Assembly (NCBI GenBank): GCA_038326165.1
Contig: JBBQJT010000004.1
Span: forward strand, 1 to 64,000
Origin: JAEUUM01 sp038326165
GTDB lineage: Bacteria > Bacteroidota > Bacteroidia > Chitinophagales > Saprospiraceae
DNA: 64,000 nucleotides
Reading direction: 5' to 3'
The translations under genes were made by a program, and so were the position numbers. The notes beneath the pieces were generated by a model. It was not told the DNA's origin, ran no database searches, and worked only from the letters and a program-made list of their open reading frames with translations. Of this stretch, positions 8,200 through 16,751 are shown one piece after another. Position 1 is the first letter of the stretch, and every line of letters begins with the position of its first letter.

Positions 8200-8528
8200 T
8201 TAAACTTAATGCTGTAATGACAATTGCTAATCTAAGAAAATGAGAAACAACATTTATCCTGACATTTGTTGTGATGATGAGTCTCAATTTTCGACAGCAT
8301 ATCTTGTTAAATAAGCTGAACAGATAAGTCGTTGGCAAATAAAATGGGATGTTGAACATTATAAAAAAGACCTGCCAACACTTGAAATGAAACTTAAGGA
8401 AAAATAAAGACCTTTCTGTAAGTGTTATTAGCAAAACCCTTGGAAGCACTCAACCAGCCTCTCCAAATATTCTGCGCCTTTATTCAATGGACGAACTGAT
8501 TAAATTCTACGGCTTTGGTAAGGATTAA
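8200..8528 (+). pseudogene. Remnant of an unrecognised membrane protein gene
   Basis: With stops ignored, 8217-8330 reads MTIANLRK, a stop, then FILTFVVMMSLNFRQHILL and NKLNR, a single membrane helix with basic flanks. After several stops a clean tail follows from about 8406 (NKDLSVSVISKTLGSTQPAS ... MDELIKFYGFGKD) to the TAA at 8526-8528. The tail is strongly protein-like and the interruptions are few, so this looks like a recently broken gene rather than chance. I do not recognise the family, and the true 5' end is unclear. The rest of 8086-8600 shows nothing else. Confidence 0.35.
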
Positions 8529-8600
8529 AACCCTAATTTTTATGATGTATAAAATTTTTCAAAAGTATGAATATCTTGTGCTACATAAACTTCAAATACA

Positions 8601-11600
8601 ATGAGTTTCAAAGCATATTCACAAATCTGTAAGCAGATTTCAAGCTTCAAACAAGGATTAAAAACTTCCACATATTTTTTGATTTTAGTGTGTTTGAGTC
8701 AAATGTGCTCAGCGCAAACCCCTCCAGGATATACATACTGTGCAGATGAAGGTGGCACTTTTACCTTGCCTGCCTTGAGTAATGTTGCCTACGGTGCACA
8801 AGGTAAATATGCTTATCTGTATAATCAATCAGGAACCATCACTTTTAACAATGGCACTTTTGGCGATCCAGCACAAGGTGTTCCTAAATCAGGGTATTAT
8901 AAACTGGTAGATTTAGGTGAAATAAGCATGCAGCTTGCTTCAAATCTAGGTAAAATCAAAAGTCATATTAAGGGTATCAATATCTTAACCGGGAGTAAAA
9001 TCAATGAAATATCAGATAGCGTCCGACAAACGATATTTGTAATTGGTGATACCAGCAGTACTTTGCTAGAGGCTTTTGATCTCGTTGATTGTTATGATTC
9101 AATTGTGGGACCCATTTTTATCAATGCGTTGACCAAGAACGGATTCAGCATGAATTTCAATGCCACTGACGGATACGAATTAGCAAGAGCCATATTCATC
9201 ATTCAGCAAGGCATTCACGATTTTGTATTTACAGCAGCTAATTTTGAAAAATACAAACAACTCCTGATCGGAAGAAAATTTAAAACCTCAGATTATTTCC
9301 CTGGATATTGTCCATTGCCTGAAGACTCAACAATAGTTTACACTGCTAAAATCAATGCAAATATGATGAAGGAATACGGCAACCGGACAGCTTGGTCTTC
9401 AACTCCAGTCAGAAGACCGACTGGCTATTATCTGGCGCCAGGTACCTTAGGCAAAATAACAGTTCCAACATCTATGGTTAACCAAGGATATGAAGTGCTC
9501 GTTGGCGCCCATAGCTTTGACAGAAAAAACAACTTCAATGGCAAACGATTCTTCAGAGTCAGTAATACCTTCCCAATTACACAGACCACCACAGAAATAT
9601 ACAACCCATTCGGAGGGGGAATTTACATCATAACACCCTATGAAGCGGACCACGGAATTCAGGAAATCCAACTGACCAACGTAGTTCCTGCACCTTTTTT
9701 CTCCTTCAAATCCTTTGATAAAACCACAAATGAAATGTGGGAAAGCAAACAAAGGAATAACAAAGCACCTTGGGCTGATTTTGAATCAGACAAGTACATG
9801 ATGCAAGTGCCTACTTCGTGGATATATAATTATGATGACCCAACAACCTTGATGCAAGACTGGGACAACCGAATGGATGTTATATCAAAACTCTTGGGGT
9901 ATCCTTTGGAAAGAAATCATCCACCGCTTTACTTAATGGTTGATGTTGACATCATGCACAATGGGTTTTATGGCATTGGCAATCCTCAAATCAATAATAC
10001 ATATAACCCACATGCAACTGAAAATGGCAACAACAACAATTGGATACTGAGACCAGGAAATGGTTTTTTTGATGTTGAATTTCATGAAATGGGGCACGCA
10101 CAATTATTCAGCAAATTTCCTGGCGAAACGGAAGCTTTGGTTAACCTTTTAGCAGCAGCGTTATATAGCAGGTTATATAATTATGGGATTGACACTTCCT
10201 TCGGGAAATCTTTTTTCAATCAGCCACATATTAGTCGCGACCAAGCAGCGCTCAATTGGATGGTTACACCCAATTTCAGAGCAGGAAAACCTATGGATAT
10301 TTCGAATACCACCAAAGATGAAGTGAGATATCAGCACCGTGGCTGGGGGAAATATATTGAAATGGCCAATATATTTGGCTGGGAAGCTATTGACTCATTT
10401 TATAGAAAGGAAAATATCGACTATATCAATCAAGCCCCTTCCGATGGTCTAAATGGAGTAGATAGCAGAATTTTCAGATTTGCGCAAAGTTGTGGCGCAG
10501 ATGTCCGACCGCTTATTCATTTTTGGGGCATTCATCCTGTAAATAATACCACACTGCAAACCCAATTGGATGCTAAAAATTTAAAGCCATCCAAACTGAT
10601 CTGTGATCGATTGAAACATTACCAATCCATCATTCCGAAAAACAACGCAGAATTTGCTACACATGCAGCTGCTTTTTTTGGAGGCAGTGTTCCATCTGGA
10701 GGTGATCCGGATTATGGTTCAGGCTGGTACAATGTTTGGTTGCCATTATACAATGAAAGTCATGGTATTGCTGCTACAAATGCCATGCAAGAGATCATAG
10801 AAACTTATTTTCCTCAAGGATGTCCTAGTGATTTAGAAATACCAATAGTAACAATTAACAATCCAGTTATTTGTGCAGGTGATACGGTTACCATAATTGC
10901 AAATGGTGCAACTTATTACCAATGGAGTAATGGCTCAACAGATCAAAGTATCACCGTAAGTCCCAACACAACAAGCTCCTATACAGTTATTGGAAAGACT
11001 GCAGGGTATTCATCAGCGCCTGTATCAGCATTGGTAACGGTTAATCCCATCCCGATCATTACAGCTGGTGATGCTGTTATTTGCAAAGGAGATACCGCAA
11101 CTTTAACCGCTAATGGGGCATTGGAATATTTTTGGAATACTGGTCAAACTGGAGACATCATTTCAATCAATCCAGATAGCACAGTCACACTTTTTGTCAC
11201 AGGAACGAGCCTCGGTTGCAGCGATTCTATAGATGTCACAATTACCGTAAATAGCCTGCCCGTAGTAGATTTAGGACCTGATAAAACTATATCTACTGGG
11301 CAAAATATATTACTCGATGCTGGCACCAATCAACAAATGTATTTGTGGTCTACGGGTAAAACAACGTCCACAATTCTCGTGGATACTGCCGGAACCTATT
11401 TTGTAGTAATAACCAATTCAGCAGGCTGCACAAGTTCTGACACCATCATTGTGTCAATGATTACCAGTAGTGTTGATCTGAGTAATTTGGGAAATATATC
11501 TGTCCTCCCCAACCCTACCACTGATATTTTACAAATCAACAGCAAACTTGCAATTTCAGATATAATGCTGATAGATGTCAGCGGTATGGTTAAAATGAAC

Positions 11601-11726
11601 AGAAAATTGACAGCTAAAGACGAGTACCAAGCTACATTCAATATCGCTCATTTACCACCGGGTATGTATTACTTGAGGGTAGTAGGAAAGAATTTTGAAA
11701 AGACCTTAAAAGTTGTAAAAATGTAG
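8601..11726 (+). CDS. Secreted M60-like metallopeptidase with Ig-like repeats and T9SS sorting domain
   Basis: 1041 residues. A long basic N-terminus precedes a signal peptide ending near residue 38 (CLSQMCSAQ). The peptidase part carries HEMGH at 495-499 followed by a glutamate in GETEALVN (509/511), the zinc-binding arrangement of M60/enhancin-like gluzincins, which often attack mucin-type glycoproteins. From about residue 745 three Ig-like modules follow, each beginning with a phrase such as VICAGDTVTI, VICKGDTATL or LDAGTNQQMY. The last ~75 residues (LPNPTTDILQ ... GMYYLRVVGK) are a T9SS type A sorting domain, so the protein should be exported by the type IX system and anchored to or released from the cell surface. 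It sits alone. The substrate is inferred from the family only. Confidence 0.82.
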   Translation: MSFKAYSQICKQISSFKQGLKTSTYFLILVCLSQMCSAQTPPGYTYCADEGGTFTLPALSNVAYGAQGKYAYLYNQSGTITFNNGTFGDPAQGVPKSGYYKLVDLGEISMQLASNLGKIKSHIKGINILTGSKINEISDSVRQTIFVIGDTSSTLLEAFDLVDCYDSIVGPIFINALTKNGFSMNFNATDGYELARAIFIIQQGIHDFVFTAANFEKYKQLLIGRKFKTSDYFPGYCPLPEDSTIVYTAKINANMMKEYGNRTAWSSTPVRRPTGYYLAPGTLGKITVPTSMVNQGYEVLVGAHSFDRKNNFNGKRFFRVSNTFPITQTTTEIYNPFGGGIYIITPYEADHGIQEIQLTNVVPAPFFSFKSFDKTTNEMWESKQRNNKAPWADFESDKYMMQVPTSWIYNYDDPTTLMQDWDNRMDVISKLLGYPLERNHPPLYLMVDVDIMHNGFYGIGNPQINNTYNPHATENGNNNNWILRPGNGFFDVEFHEMGHAQLFSKFPGETEALVNLLAAALYSRLYNYGIDTSFGKSFFNQPHISRDQAALNWMVTPNFRAGKPMDISNTTKDEVRYQHRGWGKYIEMANIFGWEAIDSFYRKENIDYINQAPSDGLNGVDSRIFRFAQSCGADVRPLIHFWGIHPVNNTTLQTQLDAKNLKPSKLICDRLKHYQSIIPKNNAEFATHAAAFFGGSVPSGGDPDYGSGWYNVWLPLYNESHGIAATNAMQEIIETYFPQGCPSDLEIPIVTINNPVICAGDTVTIIANGATYYQWSNGSTDQSITVSPNTTSSYTVIGKTAGYSSAPVSALVTVNPIPIITAGDAVICKGDTATLTANGALEYFWNTGQTGDIISINPDSTVTLFVTGTSLGCSDSIDVTITVNSLPVVDLGPDKTISTGQNILLDAGTNQQMYLWSTGKTTSTILVDTAGTYFVVITNSAGCTSSDTIIVSMITSSVDLSNLGNISVLPNPTTDILQINSKLAISDIMLIDVSGMVKMNRKLTAKDEYQATFNIAHLPPGMYYLRVVGKNFEKTLKVVKM

Positions 11727-11750
11727 ACTCGGGATATTTTAAATCAGTTT

Positions 11751-11786
11751 GCAGGTAGCGCATGAGCAACTTCTCTGCCTGCTTTT
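11751..11786 (+). terminator. Putative intrinsic terminator of the M60-like gene
   Basis: GCAGG (11751-11755) pairs with CCTGC (11778-11782) around a long loop and is followed by TTTT (11783-11786), 25-60 bases after the stop codon. The stem is short, so this is moderate evidence. Confidence 0.4.
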
Positions 11787-12180
11787 ATGGCGAACTCAAT
11801 TCAAACTGATATCTGTATTAGGATGGAATTGTTCGGTTGTTTTTATCCGTATGACTAGTACTACAATTGGTAAATTAATTCCGGTTATTTTGTTCATTAA
11901 TTATCCAATGAATTACTGGTAGAAGTACTGTCAAGACTGCCATTTGTGACTATGTTTAAACCTGAAAATCAAATAAAAACATCAGCTAAAAAAGCTTCTC
12001 AAATCCTCTATCTCTTTTCTCACAGCATGAAATGAATTAACCACATTGGCCGATTTTTTAGCAATTTTTAAAATTGGCCCATCAGCAGATATTCAATAAT
12101 CCAGAATTCTAGATTAAATAAATAACAATTACTTAATAATCAATTTACTTTGAGCAAACCTAAAATAATCACCTTCGCAG
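11787..12180. other. Gene-free stretch upstream of the pst operon
   Basis: About 390 bases without a coding frame. It should contain the pst promoter; TACTTTG at about 12149-12155 is a weak -7 candidate and no paired upstream element is clear. I cannot identify a Pho box by eye. Confidence 0.3.
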
Positions 12181-13017
12181 ATGCGATTTTTTATTCTCCT
12201 TTTTTGTTTGATTTGTCTTCTATCCTGTTCCTATAGAAACAATACAATCAAAGTTAAAGGTTCGGACACCGAGGTAAATTTATCAGTTCAACTGGCTGAA
12301 GCATTTTACAAGGAAAACAATGAACTATTGGTATCCATATCCGGGGGAGGTTCGGGTTTAGGTATTGCTTCCTTGTTAAATGGAAATGCTGATATTGCGA
12401 ATTCGTCACGAAGTATTAATAGTGAAGAATTAGCATTATTTCATGAAAAAAAGATAGAGCTTGACTCTTTCATCTTTGCTCAGGATGCTATTGCTTTTGT
12501 GGTCTCTGATAATATTCCAATTGATTCGATAAGCATTGATAACTTATCTAAACTGTTGAGCGGCCAGCAAAACAATTGGTCATTTTTGATAAATAAAGAT
12601 CTTCCTATTAATATATACGGCCGACAAAGTAATTCGGGAACCTACGAATTTGTAAAACACATCCTCAACATCCGCTTTTCACCATATGCCAAACAAATGA
12701 ATGGCAATGCTCAAATTCTCGAGGCCATTAAAGCTGATAACTCTGGTATGGGTTATGTTGGTGCCGGGTATGTCATGAAAGGAAAAAGCAAGGGATTAAA
12801 AGTTCTGAAAATATATTCCGACAACAATGCCGCAGTTTCTCCATTAGATGCTTCAAAAATTGCTTCTGGTGAATATTTCTTTCAAAGACCTCTTTTTCAA
12901 TATTACAAGGCCGGTGATTATGAAAAAGTAAAGCCATTTTTGGATTTTGAAAAAACTAAAACTGGCGTAAATATTATCCATTCATCAGGTTATTATCCTG
13001 TTAAGAAAATAAAATGA
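12181..13017 (+). CDS. pstS: Phosphate-binding lipoprotein PstS
   Basis: 278 residues. The N-terminus FILLFCLICLLSCS is a lipoprotein signal with the lipobox cysteine near residue 16, so the protein is tethered in the periplasm. The motifs KVKGSDTEVN, SGGGSGLGIASLLNG and GRQSNSGTYEF are the phosphate-binding loops of PstS-type receptors (the SGTYEF loop contacts phosphate). It captures inorganic phosphate for the PstCAB transporter. Its TGA overlaps the pstC ATG (ATGA at 13014-13017). The protein is somewhat shorter than enterobacterial PstS, as is common in this phylum. Confidence 0.92.
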   Translation: MRFFILLFCLICLLSCSYRNNTIKVKGSDTEVNLSVQLAEAFYKENNELLVSISGGGSGLGIASLLNGNADIANSSRSINSEELALFHEKKIELDSFIFAQDAIAFVVSDNIPIDSISIDNLSKLLSGQQNNWSFLINKDLPINIYGRQSNSGTYEFVKHILNIRFSPYAKQMNGNAQILEAIKADNSGMGYVGAGYVMKGKSKGLKVLKIYSDNNAAVSPLDASKIASGEYFFQRPLFQYYKAGDYEKVKPFLDFEKTKTGVNIIHSSGYYPVKKIK

Positions 13018-13892
13018 GGACCAAAAAAAGGGAGCGAATAGATTGGATTTTTAAACAAGTTTTCAAAGGAACAGGCTTCATCACCATTGCCCTCTTAGCT
13101 GGAATATTTTTTATGTTGTTTTACAACGGAATCTCATTTTTTCAAAAAATAGATCCAATTGACTTTTTCACAGGCAATCAATGGGATCCTGACACGAAAT
13201 ACAGTATTTTGCCATTACTTGTTAGTACATTTTTAGTGGCAGTTGGTTCCATGATAATTGCTGTTCCTTTAGGTATTCTCACGGCAGCTTTTTTGTCTGA
13301 GGTGGCACCTAATAAATTACAAATGATATTAAAACCATTAATTGAAATGTTGGCAGCAATCCCATCTGTAGCAATAGGTTTTTTGGGAATAGTTCTACTG
13401 GGGCCAGGAATATCAAAATTGTTTGGAATCCAAAATGGACTAAATGCTTTAAACGGTTCAATTTTGTTAGCTATCATGGCCTTGCCAACCATAATAACTA
13501 TAAGTGAAGATGCGATAAATGCGGTGCCTAAAAGCCACCGTGAAGCTTCCTTGGCATTGGGTGCAAATAAATGGGAAACCTTGTTTAAAATCACAATACC
13601 AGCCGCATTCCCCGGTTTGATTGCAGCCGTAATGTTGGGCTTAGGAAGAGCATTAGGAGAAACCATGACTGTATTGATGGCAACTGGGAATGCCTCTGCC
13701 ATTCCTAAAGGATTTTTGGATTCCGTGCGCACCATTACCGCTACCATTGCAATTGAGATGGGGGAAGTACCTTATCAGACCACTCATTATTTTGCATTAT
13801 TTGCCATAGCAGGAATTCTGTTTATAATCTCCTTAGCAATCAATTTTTTAGGGGAATATTTTGCAAATAACTTAAGAAAGTTTCACGCATGA
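13014..13892 (+). CDS. pstC: Phosphate ABC transporter permease PstC
   Basis: 292 residues with six membrane helices. The EAA loop lies around 175-195 (SHREASLALGANKWETLFKI), where the permease docks on PstB, and the following LGLGRALGETM is characteristic of PstC/PstA. It forms the inner-membrane channel together with PstA. It overlaps pstS and pstA by ATGA on both sides, so translation of the three is coupled. A large antisense frame (13178-13747) is only a shadow of this gene. Confidence 0.93.
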   Translation: MRTKKRERIDWIFKQVFKGTGFITIALLAGIFFMLFYNGISFFQKIDPIDFFTGNQWDPDTKYSILPLLVSTFLVAVGSMIIAVPLGILTAAFLSEVAPNKLQMILKPLIEMLAAIPSVAIGFLGIVLLGPGISKLFGIQNGLNALNGSILLAIMALPTIITISEDAINAVPKSHREASLALGANKWETLFKITIPAAFPGLIAAVMLGLGRALGETMTVLMATGNASAIPKGFLDSVRTITATIAIEMGEVPYQTTHYFALFAIAGILFIISLAINFLGEYFANNLRKFHA

Positions 13893-14734
13893 ACAAGAAG
13901 ATACTATCCACAATTAGTTGGATCACCTTGCTTGGCAGTACTTTAATGGTTTGCATTTTTCTGGGAATCATCTTATGGGATATTTTTTCAAAAGGTCTTC
14001 CTGCCATATCCTGGACTTTTATCCATGAATACCCAACCAAGGGGATGACCAAAGGGGGAGTTTTGCCTGCTATTGTTGGTACGGTATTATTGACTTTTAT
14101 CACTACACTGTTTGCTGTACCTTTTGGTGTGGCTTGTGCTGTATATTTGAACGAATACGCAAAACCATCCTTATTAACCAATATCATCAGGGCATCAATC
14201 AGAAACCTAGCAGGTATTCCTTCTATTATTTATGGGCTTTTTGGACTGGCCTTGTTTGTTCAGGCTCTAAAACTTGGAACCTCCGTTTTATCAGCAGGGC
14301 TTACTTTGGGGCTGCTTTCATTGCCCTACATTATTACTACAACAGAAGAAGCTTTGAAAAGAATACCCAATAGCATGCGCGAAGCAACATTGGCATTAGG
14401 TGTTACCCAATTTGAAACAATTAAAGATGTCGTATTGCCAAAAGCACTTCCTGGTATTTTGACTGGAATCATACTTACCCTTTCAAGAGCTGCTGGAGAA
14501 ACTGCACCCATCTTGTTCACTGGTGTTGCATTCTATATCAATGGCATTTCCACCTCAATCAACAATGAATTTATGGCCTTGCCATATCATTTGTACATGC
14601 TAGCTACTCAACATTCTTCAATAGAACAGGTAAGGCCGTTGGCTTATGGAACAGCGGTTGTTCTGATTACCTTGGTTTTTCTATTAAATATTATTGCCTT
14701 TGTCATTCGATTTAAATACAGAACTCAGGATTAA
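13889..14734 (+). CDS. pstA: Phosphate ABC transporter permease PstA
   Basis: 281 residues, six membrane helices, EAA loop SMREATLALGVTQFETIKDV around 160-180 and the family signature LSRAAGETAPILFTG around 198-212. It pairs with PstC to make the phosphate channel. The ATG at 13889 overlaps the pstC stop, and the stop (TAA 14732-14734) lies four bases before the pstB ATG. Confidence 0.93.
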   Translation: MNKKILSTISWITLLGSTLMVCIFLGIILWDIFSKGLPAISWTFIHEYPTKGMTKGGVLPAIVGTVLLTFITTLFAVPFGVACAVYLNEYAKPSLLTNIIRASIRNLAGIPSIIYGLFGLALFVQALKLGTSVLSAGLTLGLLSLPYIITTTEEALKRIPNSMREATLALGVTQFETIKDVVLPKALPGILTGIILTLSRAAGETAPILFTGVAFYINGISTSINNEFMALPYHLYMLATQHSSIEQVRPLAYGTAVVLITLVFLLNIIAFVIRFKYRTQD

Positions 14735-14738
14735 AAAA

Positions 14739-15494
14739 ATGGACCAAATAAAGCTATCTGCAAATAACTTGAACCTATCCTTTGGGAACAAGCAAATTCT
14801 CAATAAAGTAAGTATTGATTTTCCTGCAAATCAAGTGACCTCCTTGATAGGACCTTCAGGCTGTGGCAAGTCTACCCTACTCCGTTCATTCAACCGAATG
14901 CATGACTTGTCATCAGATGTAAAAATTGATGGTAAATTAGAAATAGATGGTTTGAACCTCTACGATAAAAGATTTTCAGTCACCGAGATCAGAAAAAGAA
15001 TAGGGATGGTTTTTCAAAAACCAAATCCATTGCCCAAAAGCATCTTTGAAAATTTAGCCTACGCCTTACGCATCCATAATTTTTCAAAGTCCGAAATTCC
15101 TGATCTTATCGAAAATGCTTTGAAGGAAAGTTTTCTGTGGGATGAAGTAAAGGACGATCTAAAAAAACCAGCCGTAAAATTATCTGGTGGACAACAACAA
15201 AGATTGTGTATTGCACGAACTGTAGTTCTCAGACCAGAAGTAATATTGATGGACGAGCCTTGTTCCGCTTTAGACCCTATTAGTACTAGGAAAATTGAAG
15301 ACCTGATTTTAAAACTGAAGGAAGATTATACAATAGTTATTGTTACCCATAATATGCAACAAGCTCAGAGAATTTCAGAAAAAGTAGCCTTCATGTATTT
15401 GGGTGAATTGATAGAATTCAGCTCTTGTGACAATATTTTCAACCACCCTGAAAAAGAGCTAACAAAAAATTATATAGGCGGGCATTTTGGATAA
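14739..15494 (+). CDS. pstB: Phosphate ABC transporter ATPase PstB
   Basis: 251 residues. Walker A is GPSGCGKST (38-46), the ABC signature LSGGQQQR (148-155), and Walker B VILMDEP (168-173) is followed by SALDP. The start is ATG 14739, just after pstA and aligned with the usual PstB N-terminus; an upstream in-frame ATG at 14694 lies inside pstA and would add 15 unrelated residues. It energises phosphate uptake at the inner membrane. No phoU gene follows, unlike many pst operons; the only PhoU-like domain in the window is on the Na+/phosphate symporter at 1284. No phoB/phoR pair is adjacent. Confidence 0.94.
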   Translation: MDQIKLSANNLNLSFGNKQILNKVSIDFPANQVTSLIGPSGCGKSTLLRSFNRMHDLSSDVKIDGKLEIDGLNLYDKRFSVTEIRKRIGMVFQKPNPLPKSIFENLAYALRIHNFSKSEIPDLIENALKESFLWDEVKDDLKKPAVKLSGGQQQRLCIARTVVLRPEVILMDEPCSALDPISTRKIEDLILKLKEDYTIVIVTHNMQQAQRISEKVAFMYLGELIEFSSCDNIFNHPEKELTKNYIGGHFG

Positions 15495-15905
15495 TTTTTT
15501 TATGCAATTGGATATCGTAGCTTTCACTTGTCATAGCGTTTTTAAGATTAAATAGAAGCGGCACCCTATTGTCACTTGATTTTATTTCATGAAATATCAC
15601 AGACAAGATTTCTGAAATCCAATTTTTATTGACTTACAGCACCAATAAATACTTGATTTTTTAGGATTTTATAGTTGAAATTTTACAACCAATGGCTTTT
15701 TTGAATTGAAAATATGCTGATTCTGCATTAGAATTCTGAACATTTGAAAAAATTGAAGCTAAATTCTTTTACAACAAGGCTCAACAACCCAATTCCTAAA
15801 TATGAATACGCCAAACATCATTTGCAATCCAAAAAAAAAATTCTCTAAAAACCATTAGATTTGTAAGAACAATTATTGAATCCAACGACTTAACAAAATA
15901 GACAA
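15495..15905. other. Gene-free stretch after pst
   Basis: About 410 A+T-rich bases. No coding frame, clear hairpin terminator for pstB, RNA gene or repeat is seen. A run of A at about 15830-15842 is the only notable feature. Confidence 0.4.
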
Positions 15906-16475
15906 ATGGAGACGAAAAATAAGGAAGAGTTTTCGGAAGCTGAACAGATTACTTTCTTATATGTACTTAGAGATCGCTTCGAAAAAAATATGAATCGACA
16001 CACAGGCATGGTATGAAGCAAAATTCAATTGAAACTTGAAGCCAATAGTCAGAAAATTTGGTCTCTACATGAAATGGGAGCTTCTGGAGGTGAACCTGAT
16101 GTTGTCAACTATGATCCGCAATCAAACGAATATCATTTTTATGATTGTGTCCCGGAAAGTCCAAAAGGACGCAGAAGCCTTTGTTATGACCATGCAGCAC
16201 TAGAGTCAAGAAAAGAAAATAAACCCATTAACAGCGTAATTCGCATGGCAGATGAAATGGGAATTGAAATACTGACAGAACAACAATATTGTGCCTTGCA
16301 TCAAATAGGTAATTTTGACACAAAAACTTCAAGTTGGTTGAAAACAACTAATGAAATTAGAAATTTAGGAGGAGCAATTTTTGGAGATTTTAGGTACACG
16401 CAAATATTTATTTACCACAATGGTGCCGATTCCTATTATGCAGCGAGAGGTTTTCGCGGTTTACTAAGAGTTTAA
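15906..16475 (+). pseudogene. DUF4256 protein gene interrupted by one in-frame TGA
   Basis: The ATG at 15906 opens ETKNKEEFSEAEQITFLYVL and RDRFEKNMNRHTGMV, then TGA at 16014-16016, and the same frame continues to TAA 16473-16475 with a full DUF4256 body: EMGASGGEPDVVNYD, YDCVPESPKGRRSLCYD, GIEILTEQQY, FDTKTSSWLKT and RGFRGLLRV. The combined length (~188 residues) is that of the family. The stop falls where I expect the conserved tryptophan after HxGxx, so a single TGG to TGA change explains it. TGA acts as a normal stop elsewhere in the window. Alternatives are a sequencing error or translation restart at TTG 16029. The function of DUF4256 is unknown. Confidence 0.78.
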
Positions 16476-16501
16476 ATCCTTTATTATTAAGCTATTTTAA
16501 A

Positions 16502-16648
16502 GTTCAACCCAAATGCAGCGCCTAGCGCTGAATCGACGAAATTTTTGGTTGTTCCAAAAATTTGTCAGGGTTTAAACCCCTGACGATTTTTTAAAGATGA
16601 GAGCTTTAAAGTCGAAAAATTAAACATTTTCATCGACCCAAAGGGCAA
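16502..16648 (-). repeat. Dispersed structured repeat, copy B (inverted, lacks one end)
   Basis: Read on the minus strand this is the same element as copies A and C. It includes the GTTGAACCCAAA-type end (16502-16512 region), the CAGCGC/GCGCTG hairpin, the AAATTTTTGG-type hairpin and the CCCTGA/TCAGGG arms. It stops near the TTTGGGT word at 16638-16644, so the hairpin AAAATCCGC/GCGGATTTT and the outer end are missing. It lies between the 3' ends of the DUF4256 gene and katG. Confidence 0.8.
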
Positions 16649-16689
16649 ATATAATTATGGATATCTCAAACCTTCATGCAACCAACCAA

Positions 16690-16723
16690 CGAAAAGAGAC
16701 GCACTGTAAACAGTTCGTCTCTT
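16690..16723 (-). terminator. Intrinsic terminator of katG
   Basis: AAGAGACG (16694-16701) pairs with CGTCTCTT (16716-16723), and inside it ACTGT pairs with ACAGT around AA, giving a near-continuous hairpin. On the minus strand it is followed by TTTTC. It lies about 30 bases beyond the katG stop. Confidence 0.75.
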
Positions 16724-16751
16724 CCAATAATTTTATGAAATCAATATCTAA

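Noticed and set aside
8096..8449. 117-codon minus-strand frame
   Set aside because: It has no protein-like composition, no family and overlaps the plus-strand relic that reads better.
13178..13747. 189-codon antisense frame over pstC
   Set aside because: It mirrors the codon pattern of pstC, has no start context or family, and vanishes as a shadow of a conserved gene.
14694..14738. Longer PstB start
   Set aside because: It lies within pstA and adds 15 residues not found in PstB; ATG 14739 fits the family.
15906..16475. Genetic-code change with TGA read as tryptophan
   Set aside because: TGA is used as the normal stop of many genes here (pstS, pstC, barnase-like gene, DUF2256), and tryptophan is TGG throughout.
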